Assembly (NCBI RefSeq): GCF_002776525.5
Contig: NC_045444.1
Span: 28,492,702 to 28,556,701, forward strand
DNA from: Piliocolobus tephrosceles
Lineage: Eukaryota; Chordata; Mammalia; Primates; Cercopithecidae
Direction of reading: 5' to 3'
Length of the DNA: 64,000 bases
The position numbers were made by a program, and so were the translations under genes. Within the stretch, counting starts at the first letter, position 1, and each line of letters opens with the position of its first letter. The notes beneath the pieces are model-generated. The model searched no databases, was not told the DNA's origin, and saw only the letters and a list, made by a program, of their open reading frames with translations. Positions 11,547 through 24,412 of this stretch are shown here, piece after piece.

Positions 11547-12395
11547 TCTAAAATCTTGTTTCTTACTGACAGGCCGTTGACATTTTGCACACAATAGGTG
11601 TCCAAATGATACTACAGAATTATTGTCTGGGCAGAATAAAATACATCACTTTAAAAGTCAAATTGAGACTTTTTTCCCCTTGAATATGTTTTGACTTTGG
11701 AGATTTAGAAGGATCAATTTCTGTCAGTGGTAGAGGGCTACACTCTGAATATCGAGTTTAAGATCCATCATTTGCTTGAGCTATATTATAATAGTTTAAT
11801 TTTTGAAACAACACTGTTGAAATAGTTTTTGGAGCTAGATAATAGATTGTAATACAGACTAGAAGGAATTGCATACATTTCTTCAGGGCAGAAAGCAGGT
11901 GCAGTTATGTCTCTGCATGTACATCCAATGCTAATGCTTTTTAAATGTAAATTGTTTCTTTTAAGAGAAAATGTTATATTGAATATTGATGCAAAGGCAT
12001 TATATGTTTGTGTTTTGTTTTCCTGAGATTTAAAACTCATTCTCCACCTGTAATGAGACTTCGACGAAATATTCCAAAGTGTTTGTAACAAATCTGGCAT
12101 TTAAGGAAGCAGATTTATATAAGCTATAGCTGGGATTTTTTCTGTATCTATTTCCAGTTTCTTTATAATATTTTATGCAGGCTTATTATGATTTTATCTA
12201 TAGGTGCATTTAAGTATGTTTTGAACAGTGGGGGGAAATTAAAACTTGAAATTTAACAAACAACTTAAAGTGAGCTACTGCAATAATAATGAATTCTTAA
12301 ATAATGAATTTTAGAAGTCAGATAAAATTCTCCCTAAAAGGATTCATTATGTAAAGCAAATAGCTGAACAATGTCAGGTTGTAACATAGTAATCA
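11547..12395. other. Unique DNA upstream of the RRN3 retrocopy
   Basis: AT-rich, nothing recognisable. It forms the 5' flank of the processed pseudogene. Confidence 0.55.
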
Positions 12396-14375
12396 AGAGA
12401 AAGGGCTTCCAGGCCAGGCGCAGCTATCACTTTAAGCCCCAGGACAGCCAGGCTGCTTCTCACATGATTGCCAGGGAAGCAGAGGCTTCAGCTTCTGTGG
12501 TCAAGAAGCTGGGTATGTCATGGACCAGTATTTCAGATATGCTTGCCTTCAAGAATTACTTTTCCAGCTCTCCCCCAAGATAAATTGTTCATTTTGATGG
12601 AACGGGGACAGAAATCTTGCCGAAGTACAAAGAGTGAAACAAATAACTTTAAGCTGTTGAAGAGCCAGTTGTGAGATCCAGATATAAAGGATGACCAGAT
12701 CTTGAACTGGCTGTGAGAATTTTGCTGTTCTATCATGTACTTGAAAAAAGACTTTGAGCAGCTCCTCAGTATTACATTGAGATTGGCTTGGTTGAATAGA
12801 AATCAAACAGTGGTGGAAGAGTATTTGGCTTCTCTGGATAATCTTGTATCAACAGACTGTCTTCCTTAGCCCAAATCTCAGCATAATTGCTTCCCACTTG
12901 GGGTACCCTCCCTGAATGATCATTAAGAAGAGCCATGTAAGTGTTTCAGATTCTGATGATGGAGGTGATTTTCTTCCTGCAAATTTTGACACATGTCATA
13001 CAACTTTACAAATAATACCAAGATATGTCCCACTGGCTCTGTGTTGTTTTTGCCCATACTGGTAGAAACATTTCCATTTGTTCAATTGGAGAGAATATTG
13101 GAAAGTTACATTCATAACTTACTAAAGATTAGTATATACTTTCCAACTTTGAGGAACGAAATTCTGAAGTTTATTATTAAAAAATCTATTCAAGTTGGAT
13201 GTGAATGCATTCTGGCAGGATACTGAAGATGTTGAGGAAACAGCAGTCAAACTTGTGGTGGGACAGATTCCAAGGAATGATTGTTTAGTATGAACAAAGA
13301 TGAAGAGACTGTTTCTAAGGCTGACTCCAAATGGCTCGTTCTGATAGTGCACCCTGTAGCTGAATGCCTGGATATCCTGCTGTCTTTGCTTTTTCTGTAT
13401 GTGAAGTATGTCTGCTATGTACAATACATGTTAAGGTTGATAAAATAAAGGATTTGTAATATATCAAAAACTGATAAACATATTTGGCAAACTCCTGTTG
13501 CTCGTCCCTGCCTCCTGTCATGTACAGTTTTTCATGTTTTACCTCCATAGCTTAAAATTGGGACTCTCAGAAGCATTTTTAGAACATCTCTGGGAAAAAC
13601 AATGCAGGATCCAAATAATCCTGCCATCATCAGGTGAGCTGCTGGAAATTATATTGGAAGCTCTTTGGCAAGAGCTAAATTCATTCCTCTCATTACAACT
13701 ATAAAATCATGCCTAGGTCTTTTGGTTAACTGGCCACACAAATACCTTAATAACCAGGATCTGAGAATGCAGGCTTTTTGTGATATTGCTCTCCATCAAA
13801 CATTTTACTCAGCCTTCCAAGCTATGTTCCACACCTTTGTTTTTAGACGCAAGCAGCTTTTAAGTGTAAACCTGAAAGAAGGTTTGAGATGTCTTCAATG
13901 CCTACATTTTTAAGGGATAGTGACTAGTCAGCTAAATCCTCCGAAGATTTGCCTGCCCTCAGTGGTTGACTTATTTGCTGCTGTCACAAATAAATGTCAT
14001 CGAGTCTGCTACACTATAGGTGAGAGGAACAATGGCCAGAAATACTGGTGGAGGGGACTCGGTGTGAACATGCACCAACCCATTGGACACCTTCTTCTCC
14101 TTTGATCCTTGTGTGCTTAAGCAGTCAAAGAAAGTCATTGATTCTATTTATCAGATATGGGAAGACGTAAGTGTCGAAGAACTTCAGGAGTTTAAGAAGC
14201 CTAGAAAAAGGAGATGGCAGAAGATGAAGACGATCTTTTGAAAGGCGAAGTTCCCCCAAATGATACCATGATTGGGATTATACGGAGCCACTTGATGCGA
14301 TGCACATTTCCAAAGTCCTTTGAGTAGTGTGGGCTCCCCACCTGTGTTATACCTGCCAGACCAGTTCCTCCTCAT
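12396..14375 (+). pseudogene. RRN3P: Processed pseudogene of RRN3 (TIF-IA), coding part
   Basis: RRN3/TIF-IA is the factor that recruits RNA polymerase I to rRNA promoters. The fragments seen here, in order, match the remembered human protein over nearly its full length. They include VKKLG...ISDML...SSSPPR near 12500-12580, the NFDTCH region near 12980, HASCHVQFFMFYL-like SCHVQFFMFYL near 13515, ARAKFIPLI near 13668, LNNQD near 13748, FVFR.KQLLS near 13840 and SQLNPPKICLPSVV near 13925. The end is near 'gtgggctccccacctgtg'. No introns interrupt it, and the length of about 1.9 kb fits a 651-residue protein, so it is a retrocopy. It is disabled: stop after SSSPPR, repeated stops and frameshifts near 12600-12950, 13220, 13450 and 14030, and a lost start codon. 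'Pseudogene' is secure; the exact 5' boundary is not. Confidence 0.95.
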
Positions 14376-14656
14376 CTGGAGGATTTGTGATTGACATGCA
14401 GCATTCTTCTCCATCACTCATAATGTTCTTCAGCAACTGTTTCTGCTGTTTGGGCACTGCATTGAACTAGAATGAGCACCTGACTCAGGCATCATACTTT
14501 CAAGTTAGACTTGACAGTCTGAACAGACTTTTTATTTTCTTTTTTGATCCCCTTAGAGACAGAATTAGAAGACTGAATATCATGTGCAATATTTTACGGT
14601 GGGGTTAATGATAAATGTTAAAGACTTTGCTTGTTTGTTTAAGAAGTACTTTTCTT

Positions 14657-15019
14657 GGCTGGGCGTGGTGGTGGCTCAAGCCTGTAATCCCAGCACTTTG
14701 GGAGGCCGAGGCAGGAGGATCACGATGTCAGGAGATCAAGACCATCCTGGCTACCATGGTGAAACCCCATCTCTAGTACAATACAAAAAATTAGCAGGGT
14801 GTGGTGGCGTGCACCTGTAGTCCCAGCTATTCGGGAGGCTGAGGCAGGAGAATGGCGTGGACCCAGGAGGCAGAGGTTGCAGTGAGCTGAGATCACGCCA
14901 CTGCACTCCAGCCTGGGCAACAGAGCAAGACTCTGTCTCAAAAAAAAAAAAAGAAAAAAAGAGAGAAAGAAAGAAGGAAAGAAAAGGAAGGAAGGAAGGA
15001 AGGAAGGAAGGAAGGAAGG
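14657..15019 (+). repeat. AluS/Y-like insertion with (GGAA)n tail
   Basis: Inserted in the RRN3 retrocopy. GTACTTTTCTT repeats exactly at 14646-14656 and 15020-15030. The tail has evolved into A/G-rich and (GGAA)n sequence at about 14941-15019. Confidence 0.95.
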
Positions 15020-15684
15020 GTACTTTTCTTTGCATTACAGCTTTTTGACATAATTATTGTGTAATTTCTAAGATAGACAGCAGCCTATTTTGACAGACTA
15101 CCTTTTTAACTCAGGATTTTTTTTCAGAACCATAGTCATGGAACTTTGCTGATCTGCTTTCAACAAAGAATCCTCTAAGATAAATCCTCTATTTAAAGAC
15201 TCTAACTAGAATGTGTTATTTTTGCTGCATTGTTTACCTCCTGCTGTAGTTGTGTATTGGAATTTCAGTAGGGTGCAGAGAAAATGGAAACTGGGGAGAC
15301 ATCCAAACCTGGTCTGGAACAAAGAGAATTGGAGCCGGCACTGAAGGAGATCTCTAGGGACCCCAGAGACCAATAAAAGCCAGTAGGGAAGAGAGAGAGA
15401 GAAATTAGAGAAACAGAATCAGACAAATAATATACTTTCATGGTGTAAAAATGAATTTGAAAAAGAAGTGGAGATCCAGATAAATGTTAATTCATATTGA
15501 CTGAAAGTAGGCTTGGGCTTGCATTAAAAAAAATTACGTCATATTTTACCCTTCGGCTTTCAAGTGTCCCTCTGGAACTAGAATTGCTCTTTGGTAGCAG
15601 TTAGATAGAGTTTTTTTTGACCTGCATTATTTAGTATTTTGAGAATTTCTTTGTCCAAACAGGAAGAAAAAAAAAAAGCAATTA

Positions 15685-15999
15685 GGGCTGAGCATGGTGT
15701 GACTCATGCCCGTAATCCTAGCACTTTGGGAGGCTGAGGCAGGTGGACTGCCTGAGCTCAGAAGTTTGAGATCTGCCTGGCCAAAATAGCAAAACATTGT
15801 CTCTACAAAAAGCACAAAAATTAGTTGGGCATGTTGGTGCATGCCTGTAGTCCCAGCTACTCTGGAGGCTGAGGCAGGAGGATGGATTGAGCCCGGGAAG
15901 TAGAAGCTGCAATGAGCTGTATTTGCACCACTGCACTCCAGCCTGAGTGACAGTGTAAGACTCTATCTCTTTAAAAAAAAAAAAAGAAAGAAAAAAAAA
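15685..15999 (+). repeat. Alu (AluS/J-like)
   Basis: Dimeric Alu, diverged, with poly-A tail near 15973-15999. It is the second insertion in the RRN3 retrocopy. Confidence 0.9.
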
Positions 16000-16842
16000 T
16001 GTAGGTTATTTGGTGGAATGGTTTTGCTAGCAATAATAGGCCAATAATAGGCCAAACTTACCACTGCAGTCTTTTTCCAATGGCTATGCCTATCATGGAT
16101 TCAGCTTGGTGAAATCCTTCTCTACAAGGCTCTTTTGCTATTTTCTTAACTAAACACTGGGAAAGAGGAGAAATCTAAGACGACTTTGCTTTATAACAAA
16201 TTTGGCCAAGCACTGCCAGAGTCATTTTGAAGTTCAAGTATATTTTTGCTTTGTTTTTTAAATGTGTATTTTTTGTTTACTTGTGAAAATGATCATCTTC
16301 AAGCATATTTATTTTTCTGCCCCTTCTATTTATTTAAAGGCAGGCAATATTTTCTTGATCAAAAATATTTTGTAATGAATTACGTCCTCTTTCCTAAGGC
16401 TTTGTATGCTATTGCATAATTACACTGGTGGTAATGTAGAGTTTGAATTTCAGTCTATAAATATGTTTTTTGGAAAACAGAAATTGTCATTGCTTCAAAA
16501 AGTTTGGATATTGGTAATTTGATTTTGGTGACTTGGTGGAAAGTCATTTGAGAACTTCATGATTCTCTTTTTTTAACTGCTGGCAAAAAGTAGATTTTTG
16601 TAAGTTGGATAAAATGAGTAAATAAAATTGTATCCAGAGAAGTTAACAGTAAGTGTAACCTTGTGGGTTGGGAAGCAGTTTTAACGCACAAGGGCTTATT
16701 TACAAATAAGTCTGTTTAGTCTGAAAAGAGTTTGAGAAAAAAAAAATCCATTGTGAAAATAAAGCAATAATATGATTAATCTAGAACTTTCATTCTTATG
16801 CCAATAAAAGGACGTACCCCAATTTTAAAAAGACTTCTCACT

Positions 16843-18513
16843 TAAAAAAAAACAAGAGAGAGAGACAGAGAGAGAGAAGGGAGAGAGAAAAAAGGATTGT
16901 AATTCAAGACTCTATACCCAGTCCAAAATCATTCATCTGTCAGAGCAAATAAAGCTATCTATTGATATGCAAATAATCAAAACCATATTGTTCTACACCC
17001 ATTAGAGGAGAAATGGATCAAATTAAAACCAAACGACAACTAGAACAGATTGCTCAAGTATCACTATGGAGGACCACGGATGACAGAGATCCCTCAACCA
17101 AAAAAAGGGCATTTTGTGAGCTCCATTCAGGGGGAAAAAGATTGGGGATAACAGAAATCAAATAATAAATAAGTAAGTATGTTATTTGGTCAGCCTACAT
17201 GCTTTATTGAAGTGCAACTAAAGTCCTAGTCTTTACTAATTCTCTATCCAATTGTGCTCAGCCTGAAGTTATATCTATGTATATTTTAATGTCTACATTT
17301 TTATTATCAAGATTTTAATTGATGTTTCTTTTATACTCATATTTTATTGTTTCAATCTTTCTGTTTTTTACTTCCTAAATAAGCTAAGACACACTTATTC
17401 CTTTGACTGTAAATTGATGTGGAAGAAATTTATCATCTGAGTGCTTAATCATTGTGTATGTCTTTCCAAGTGTTATGCTACTTAATATAATTTGGAATTT
17501 TACTTTGTAGACTTAAGAAACAATTTCATGTGATTATTAATATTCTCTCTCTCCTCCAATTCTAATTGCCTTACTCAAATCATGCCCACCCACTCAACTC
17601 TGTTTTTCAAAAGTAACAGTCATAGTTCCAGTAGCCCAACTTGTAAGAGGCATTTCTGTCTCCTACAGGAGCCAAACTTGTGTCTTTTTTCTTTTCACCA
17701 AGATCCAGAGCCCTTTAGGCCCATAACTTCAGACCTACTCACTGCTTTGTTGTTGTTTTTCTACTTCTTATCCACAGAAATATGTCTCCTTTTAATCCCA
17801 GCTATGATTATTTTGCTTTTCTTTTATTATATTGTCTATTATTTCAGTTTTGAGGACCATGTTGTGTGGAAGTCTTCCCACTTCGTCTCTTTCCCTCAAT
17901 CTCTCTCTCTTCCTCTTACAAACACATACACACATATATCTTATTTTCTTTCCTTTGATCCATTCCTAATCCAATTCTCTCTTAGAATAAGCCCTGGCTA
18001 TTTCTTTCATAATCTGCATTCTTCCCAAACCACTGTCCATGACATTATTTATATCCATGGGGATTTTTGAATAATATATAGTATATGCTTGGATGTTTTA
18101 TGATCAAAATTGCATTATATACTATGTATCATGAAAATGTCATGATTGTGGTTTTCACTGAATATTTTACTTTTGATATCTCTGTCGATATAGATAGATA
18201 TTATTCCTTCTACTGTTCTATAGTATTCCTTCATATGCATATCACATATTGTGTCTATTCATTTTCTTACATTTAACATTTCTAATCCTTGTCATGGAAA
18301 GCATGCTTATACGGACAATAGCCCACATTTCTCTTTGTAAGTGAAGAAGTGTTTCTAAGGGATCTAGTACAGGTAGAGCTGATTTCCAGCTAAACTGGAA
18401 GAGCTCTCTCTGTATCTCTGGAGGTGCCTAGAAGTCTGGTTTTTGACTCTTTGCTAAGGAAAGGGCAATGGAATTCATGATATTCTGTTCAGGATTTGAA
18501 ACTTTTCTAGATA
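16843..18513. other. AT-rich DNA, possibly old L1 remnants
   Basis: A (GA)n-rich stretch lies at 16852-16890. 'gactctatacccagtccaaaatcattcat' near 16908 looks like an old L1 ORF2 fragment, and 18190-18290 is weakly L1-like on the minus strand. A 162-codon open frame (17582-18070) is T-rich, shows no family resemblance, and I take it as chance. Confidence 0.45.
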
Positions 18514-18528
18514 CCCAAAGTTGGCTTC

Positions 18529-18794
18529 CTTTCACTCAGTCACCCAGGCTGGAGTGCAGGGGCAAGATCTCAGCTCACTGCAACCTCGACCTCTCAAGCT
18601 CAAGCAATCCGTCCACCTCTGGACTAGCTGAGACTACGGGCATACAACACAATGCCCAGCTAATTTTTTTAGTTTTTGTAGAGATGAGGTTTTGCAGTGT
18701 TACCCAGTCTTGTCTTGAATTACTGGACTCAAGCAATCTGCCTGCCTTGGCCTCCCAAAGTGTTGGCATTACAGGAATGCATTACCACGCCAAG
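18529..18794 (-). repeat. Old Alu lacking its poly-A end but with TSD
   Basis: CCCAAAGTTGGCTTC (18514-18528) and CCCAAAGTTAGCTTC (18795-18809) flank a reverse-complement AluJ. The A tail and about 15 bases of the right monomer are missing next to the left duplication. Confidence 0.9.
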
Positions 18795-19109
18795 CCCAAA
18801 GTTAGCTTCTTTATTGGTGACTGTCTTAACCCATTGGATAAGCCTGATTTTACTATTTAAAGAGGTACTGAGAGCTTTTGAGGAGAGCTCTTCCAAAGAC
18901 AAAATTCCTAGCACAGATCCTGGAAATTTGAATCAGAGACTCAGCTCAGTCCTAGAGCTCAAAGATAAGACCCCCAAGAGCTCATGCTGTAGGTATTTCT
19001 TGGATTTCCAATGCTTGCCTGCATTCTTTAGATATTAGGTTGGCACAAAAAGTCTTAAAAGCCTCAAGAAGGTCTGGTGAGACACTTTAAATAACTGACG
19101 TGGGGAAAA

Positions 19110-19280
19110 AACAATACAGATATATACCCAGGAGTAAAATTGCTGGGATATTGGGTATGTTCCTATTTCATGTCAATAAACTGCATAAAGCTATTTATTA
19201 TGGCTGTACTGGAACAGAGTGCAAAGTGGAATTCTTACTTTTCTACATTCTTTCCAGTTGTCAATAATCATTAAAGTAGA
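19110..19280 (-). mobile_element. Old L1 fragment
   Basis: 'atatacccaggagtaaaattgctggg' matches the familiar reverse-complement L1 ORF2 end region, and the following bases resemble its diverged continuation. Confidence 0.65.
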
Positions 19281-20450
19281 TTGCTAGTTAGTAAATTCCC
19301 ACTCCAATGTCCATTCTTGGTTCTATTAATTCATCTTCTAATCTTAGATGGAGTCTTTACTAGCAAGGTGACCTGGGGAGCATTTTATATTCATTTACTA
19401 AATCAGATTAGTCCAAGATACACATTTTCCTAGGATTGTGTACACTCAGCCAAGGTTGGTAGACCTCATTCTACCAAGGAATGGTAGACAACATTCCATT
19501 CCTTAAAGTTCATGCCAGGAGTATTCTGCTGAGGAAATGAAAGACCACATCTAGGAACAGAGGAAAAGAATGAAGTGAGAGCTTTATCAGCAATGTCTAC
19601 AGTAAGCAAATGAGAGGGACTAGCTTCATGTGTGTATACTCTGCTCTGGAACCCTCTCTGACTTCCCCAAGCAGAACAATTATTACCTCTTGCCATTCCA
19701 TGAGGATGTAGTTTCAGAATATTTTGAAGGGCTCAATTCTAATCATGTTCTCTGGAGATCTCATAGACTAAATATAAATTTAAAATAATTTCTTTTCTTG
19801 GAAGATTTCAGATCAGCTATGGACTTTTATTACATTAATCATAAATTCAATTAATTTATCAAGTAGATTGCTAGATATTACAGATTTAGAAATTATACAT
19901 ATGCTAGGGTTTTCCAAACCGAGCTAACCCTTTTAATTCAATGAGCACTGTAAGTGTACTCGTAATTGTTTTGTAAGCCATATGTCAATAGGCTCTATTC
20001 TCGCAAACATAAAGGAAAGTGTCTCTTTTATTGTTCTGTACTGTAATTGTACTGTATTCAAGACAGAGAGGACAAGAAGAAAGAGTAATAGACACAATAG
20101 GGATATCTCATACAACACAAGTTGGATTCATTTGATGAAGACTTTGGGTCAACAGTTAAGCTAAGAGACAGAGTTGCGAAGAATAAGCTTTTCATGTGAT
20201 CTCTAGTTGAAAATGTAAACACAGTATTTTTTGTGGACATGCAGTGGAAAGGATTAGTTATAACACTCTGCGGGTATGTGTGTGTGTATGTTTCTCCTAC
20301 CATACCTGGGATTGCTCGTCACAGAAGCAACTTCATTTTTGAGAGAGTAGGCTGTGGGATGTGACAATGAGGAAAGAAGTGCTGGTAAAGCATTTCCTCT
20401 TTGTAATGCTTCTACAGCTGGAGTTTAATAATACCGGGGGGCATTCTTGT
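19281..20450. other. Unique DNA
   Basis: Nothing recognisable on either strand. Confidence 0.5.
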
Positions 20451-20464
20451 TAATGTGATGGCTT

Positions 20465-20764
20465 TTTTTTTTTTTTTTTTCTGAGACAGAATAATCACTC
20501 TATCACCCAGCCTGGAGTCCTGTGGTACATTCTTTGCTCGCTGCAACTCCGCTGCCCGGGTTCAAGTGATTCTTGTGCCTCAGCCCTCTGAGTAGCTAGA
20601 ATTACAGGCACACACTATCACACTCGGGTAATTTTTGTATTTTTAGTAGAGACAGGGTTTCACCATGTTGGCAGGCTAGTCTCGAACTCCTGGCCTCAAG
20701 TGATCTGACCACCTTGGCCTCCCAAAGTGCTTGGCATTACTGGCGTAAGCCACTGCACCCGGCC
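20465..20764 (-). repeat. Alu (AluS-like)
   Basis: Full reverse-complement Alu flanked by AATGTGATGG copies (20452 and 20766). A further copy of the same word follows at 20783, so the target was already a short tandem repeat. Confidence 0.92.
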
Positions 20765-21228
20765 GAATGTGATGGTTTCTTTAATGTGATGGCTTCTTTA
20801 AAAAAAAGTTTGTTTTATTCTGGTGGATTTTTTAAATTTTTAATTAAAATTGCATACCTCTGTCATGTTTTACTTGTAAAATTTTGTTAGTGAAAATAAG
20901 ACTAAAATAAATTTTCTGACCAATGACTAAAAAACATCATATTTCAACATGCTTTTCTATTTGAAACCAAAAATAAGTCCTTGCATATTAAAGGATTTTA
21001 AACTTAACCTGTTAAAAATATTGTTTGTGTGGAATAATTTTCTCTTTGTCTACTTAATCTATGCCTACTCATGCTAAGAGCCCGAGCTAAACTCATGCTA
21101 GATCTAGATGGTAAACTGATACTCAGGCATATTGTTCTTGATTTTTTGGTTTTATTGTTTTTAAATTTTCTAGTCCATTGTCATAATGCTTTTATTTTTG
21201 GTGTTGATTTTAATTTGTGACACTTTAA

Positions 21229-21573
21229 TATTATTTATTTATTTATTTATTTATTTATTATTTATTTATTTTTTTTTTGAGCCAGAGTCTCACTCCATCA
21301 CCCACGCTGGAGTGCAATGGTGCAATCTTTGCTCACTGCAACCTCCGCCTCCCGGGTTCAAGCAATTCTCCTGCCTCAGCCTCCCGAGTAGTTAGGATTA
21401 TAGGCACCCACCACCACACCTAGCTAATTTTTGTATTTTTAGTAGAGATGGGGTTTCACCATATTGGCCAGGCTGGTCTCTTGGCCAGGCTGGTCTTGAA
21501 CTTCTGACCTTGTGATCTGCCCACCTCAGCTTCCCAAAGTGCTGGGATTACAGCATGAGCCACCGTGCCTGGC
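21229..21573 (-). repeat. AluS with (TTTA)n tail and internal 17-bp duplication
   Basis: The tail (21229-21270) has become (ATTT)n. Within the Alu, 'ttggccaggctggtctc' occurs twice in tandem (about 21464-21497), a private duplication. Confidence 0.92.
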
Positions 21574-21770
21574 AATATATTTAATTTCTTAACATAACTA
21601 TTTATTAGTAGATTTTGGTGAAAAGAGACAACACAGTGGTAATATATCTAATTCATTATATAATTTAATAACCTGAATTCAGGAAACATTTGATTACTTC
21701 CTATGTAAAAGGCAGTAAAAAAAGATAAAACTTCATGCTCAAGTAACAAATATTCTGATAAAAAAGGTAA

Positions 21771-22240
21771 TCGTCTTTGTCCGTTTGTGTTGCTGTAATA
21801 AAACACCTTAGACTGGCTCATTTCTAAAAAAATAAAAACATATTTCTCACAGTTCTGGAGTCTGGGAAATCCAAGATCAAATGTGCTGGCAGATTTGGTG
21901 TCTGGTGAGGGCTGCTTTCTGCTTCCAAGATGGTGCCTTATTGTTGCATCCTCTGGAGAAGGAGGTAAAGCTGTGTCCTCACATGGTAGAAGGAGAATAG
22001 AAAAGAAAAGGCTCATTCCTCAGAGATAATGCAGTCTAGCTTCCTCATATGGTAAAAGGCATGGGAGCAGAGAGGCAGCTCTATGATGCATTTTTTAAAA
22101 GGGCATTTATCTTATCCATGAGGGCAGAATTCTCATAGCCTAGTGACCTCTGAAGCACCCCACCTCTTAATACCACCACCTAGGGGGTTAAGTTCCATCA
22201 TATGCATTTTGGAGCAATACATACAAACAAACGACAGCAG
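21771..22240 (-). repeat. MaLR LTR (MST/MLT1-type)
   Basis: Reverse complement of a mammalian apparent LTR-retrotransposon LTR. It begins with the end block (tcgtctttgtccgtttgtgttgctg), then 'tttctcacagttctggagtctgg' and 'tccaagatcaaatgtgctggcagatttggtgtctggtgagggc'. It ends near 'catatgcattttggag'. No internal region is attached. Confidence 0.85.
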
Positions 22241-22801
22241 TAATCATGTGTACAGGTAAAGTGAGAACGTAGCCTGTGCTAACGGTTATTAAGAGCAGTA
22301 CAAAAACTGCTACAAGTACAAAAATAAAGGGATATGTTTCTCCTTAGTAACCCAAGGAGAAGAGTGTAGAGTGAGATTGAAAGAGAAGAGAGGAGACAAA
22401 GGAGAATGAGAATAGAAATTAACTGAGATTTGCACTATAAAAGAAGTGATAGGAACCAGAGCTTTCAGTGTAGAGGCTGTCAGCAGAGAAGGCAGTTTTT
22501 GATTTGTCAATTAGGAAGTCATTAGACCTTTGTCAGAGAGGAGGTTCAGAAACAGTGGAAGCGAAAGTAAGATTTAAGGGGAACTTGCAGTTAAAGGGGC
22601 AGGCTAGCCATTTTTACACTGCTCTTCTCTTTAAAGCCAAGAGAATATGAAAAAAAAAAAAAACAAAAAAGACTTTTTAGAAAACAGAAGAAAATTCTGT
22701 CTTTAATAAAGGTTAAGAGCCATAATCTTAAACCACAAACTATTATATTAAGAATAGCTCTTGAATAAAATGAAGTTTCAGACCTGCGAAATCCAAATGT
22801 A
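22241..22801. other. Unique DNA
   Basis: No recognisable gene or element. Confidence 0.5.
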
Positions 22802-23118
22802 GGGCCAGACACGGTGGCTCATGTCTGTAATCCCAGCACTTTGGGAGGCCAAGGCAGGTGGAATGTTTGAGCCCAGGAGTTTGAGACTAGCCTGGGCAAC
22901 ATAGACTCTCATCTCTACAAAATAAAAACACAAAAATTAGACAGATGCAGTGGCATGCGCCTGTAGTCTCAGCTTCTCAGGAGGCTGAGGTGGGAGATTG
23001 CTTGAGACTGGGAGGTCCAGGCTGCAGTGAGCCACCGAGCCACGACTGCACCACTGCACTCTAGCCTGGGCAGCAAACCCTGAACCTGTCACAAATAAAT
23101 AAATAAATATAAAAAAAG
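22802..23118 (+). repeat. Alu (AluJ-like)
   Basis: Forward dimeric Alu with an (AAAT)n tail. Confidence 0.9.
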
Positions 23119-23213
23119 AAGCTAGGAATGGAGAGTGCACTCTTATCTTTTGTGAGCCGAGGAGTTCTCCCTGGGCAGGAGGTATGGTCCCATGAAGTTC
23201 AGTGAAGAATATA

Positions 23214-23488
23214 TTGGTCAGGTGTATTGGCTCATGCCCCAATATTTTGGGAGGCTGAGGTGGGAGGGCTACTTGATCTCAGCAGTTTGAGACCAGCCTG
23301 GGCAAATGAGGAAGTCTACAAAAAAAATTTAAAAATTAGCTAGGTGCAGTGGCACATGCCTGTAGGGCTGAGGAGGGAGGATCACTTGAGCCTGGGACTT
23401 GGAAGTCAAGGCTGAGGTGCGCTGTGATGGTGCTACTGCCTTCCAGCCTGGGCAACAGAGTGAGACCCTGTCTCAAAAAATTTAAAAA
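23214..23488 (+). repeat. Old Alu with internal deletion
   Basis: Forward AluJ. The segment 'tcccagctactcgggaggc' is missing between the 'cctgtag' and 'ggctgagg' blocks of the second monomer. Confidence 0.87.
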
Positions 23489-23887
23489 TGTAGCATTCCC
23501 TAAACTCCATTCCACTCTGAGTATTGGAAAGAGACATAACACTGAAGGAGACAGGGTACAGGAAGTACGTAGCCATTACTATAAAGCATTGCAGCAGGTT
23601 TGATACAGAAGTAAAGAGCAGCAGCCATTGGCTTCACACATGATGATCAGATTTAGCTTAGTCATCCTGCCACATAAAACCTACGTCACCTGGTGCTAAA
23701 CTTGAGTCATGTTGATTTCCTGCTTTAATAACAGCAAAGAGAATTGGGCCATACCGGCAGATAAATCTACTCATACCTCCAGGATACCTCACACCTCCAG
23801 TCATACTTCTGATTTATAGAGCATGTTACCTCTTTCAGAGGTAACTATCTTGTTTTCTCTCTATCTTATTTTATTTTTAAAAATTTC

Positions 23888-24008
23888 TTGCAGAGATGGG
23901 GCCTCACTTTGTTGCCCAGGCTCGTCTTGAGCTCCTGGCCTCAGGCAATCTTCCTGCCTCAGCCTCCCAAAGCATTGAGATTACAGGCATGAGCCACCAC
24001 ACCCAGCC
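23888..24008 (-). repeat. Alu monomer (FLAM/FRAM-like)
   Basis: Only one reverse-complement monomer is present, from 'gagatggggcctcac' to 'caccacacccagcc'. Confidence 0.85.
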
Positions 24009-24370
24009 AGAAACATTTTAAAAGAGACAACAAACTGACTGGAGTACAAAGTTAGGATTGAAACTCAAGTTGATTTCCTAAAAAGGGCAATCAAGAAAGA
24101 AAATATTCCTGCCTTCTGATCAGTGGTGAATGGGAAAAAAGAAAGAAAGAAAGAGAAACAAAAAAGAATATTGCAAAGAAAAGAAGTAACTGCACTTAAG
24201 GAAAAACAGAGAGGTGAGTGAGAGAGTTTGGGGCAGTTCAATTTTAAGTTTACTGAACTATAGCATCCATGGGGAAGAGACACTCAAAATGAGACTCTGG
24301 AACTAGGCACAGGCCCGGTGTGTCATATTAAAACTTCACCCTTTTCAGATATCAGTAAGAAAGACTTTTA

Positions 24371-24412
24371 AGCCTGGGCAACATAGTGAGACCCCCATCT
24401 CTACAATAAAAA
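24371..24412 (+). repeat. Short Alu fragment
   Basis: 'agcctgggcaacatagtgagaccc' and an A-rich end, about 40 bases of an Alu monomer. Confidence 0.75.

Larger units (their letters stand above)
14376..16842 (+). pseudogene. RRN3P: Probable 3' UTR of the RRN3 retrocopy, with two Alus
   Basis: The sequence after the RRN3 stop continues without a visible break. It is interrupted by Alus at 14657-15019 and 15685-15999. An AATAAA at 16802-16807 is followed about 36 bases later by an A run (16843-16851). A weak candidate duplication, CAAGAGA, lies near 12391 and just after the A run. The extent is inferred. Confidence 0.5.

Noticed and set aside
17582..18070. 162-codon open frame, plus strand
   Set aside because: T-rich, full of F, L, S and Y, no motif or family resemblance, and AT-rich flanks with old L1-like pieces. 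Chance is the simplest reading.
19033..19055. MADE1/mariner-like end ('ttaggttggcacaaaaag')
   Set aside because: Only about 18 bases match and the second inverted repeat is absent. Too short to call.
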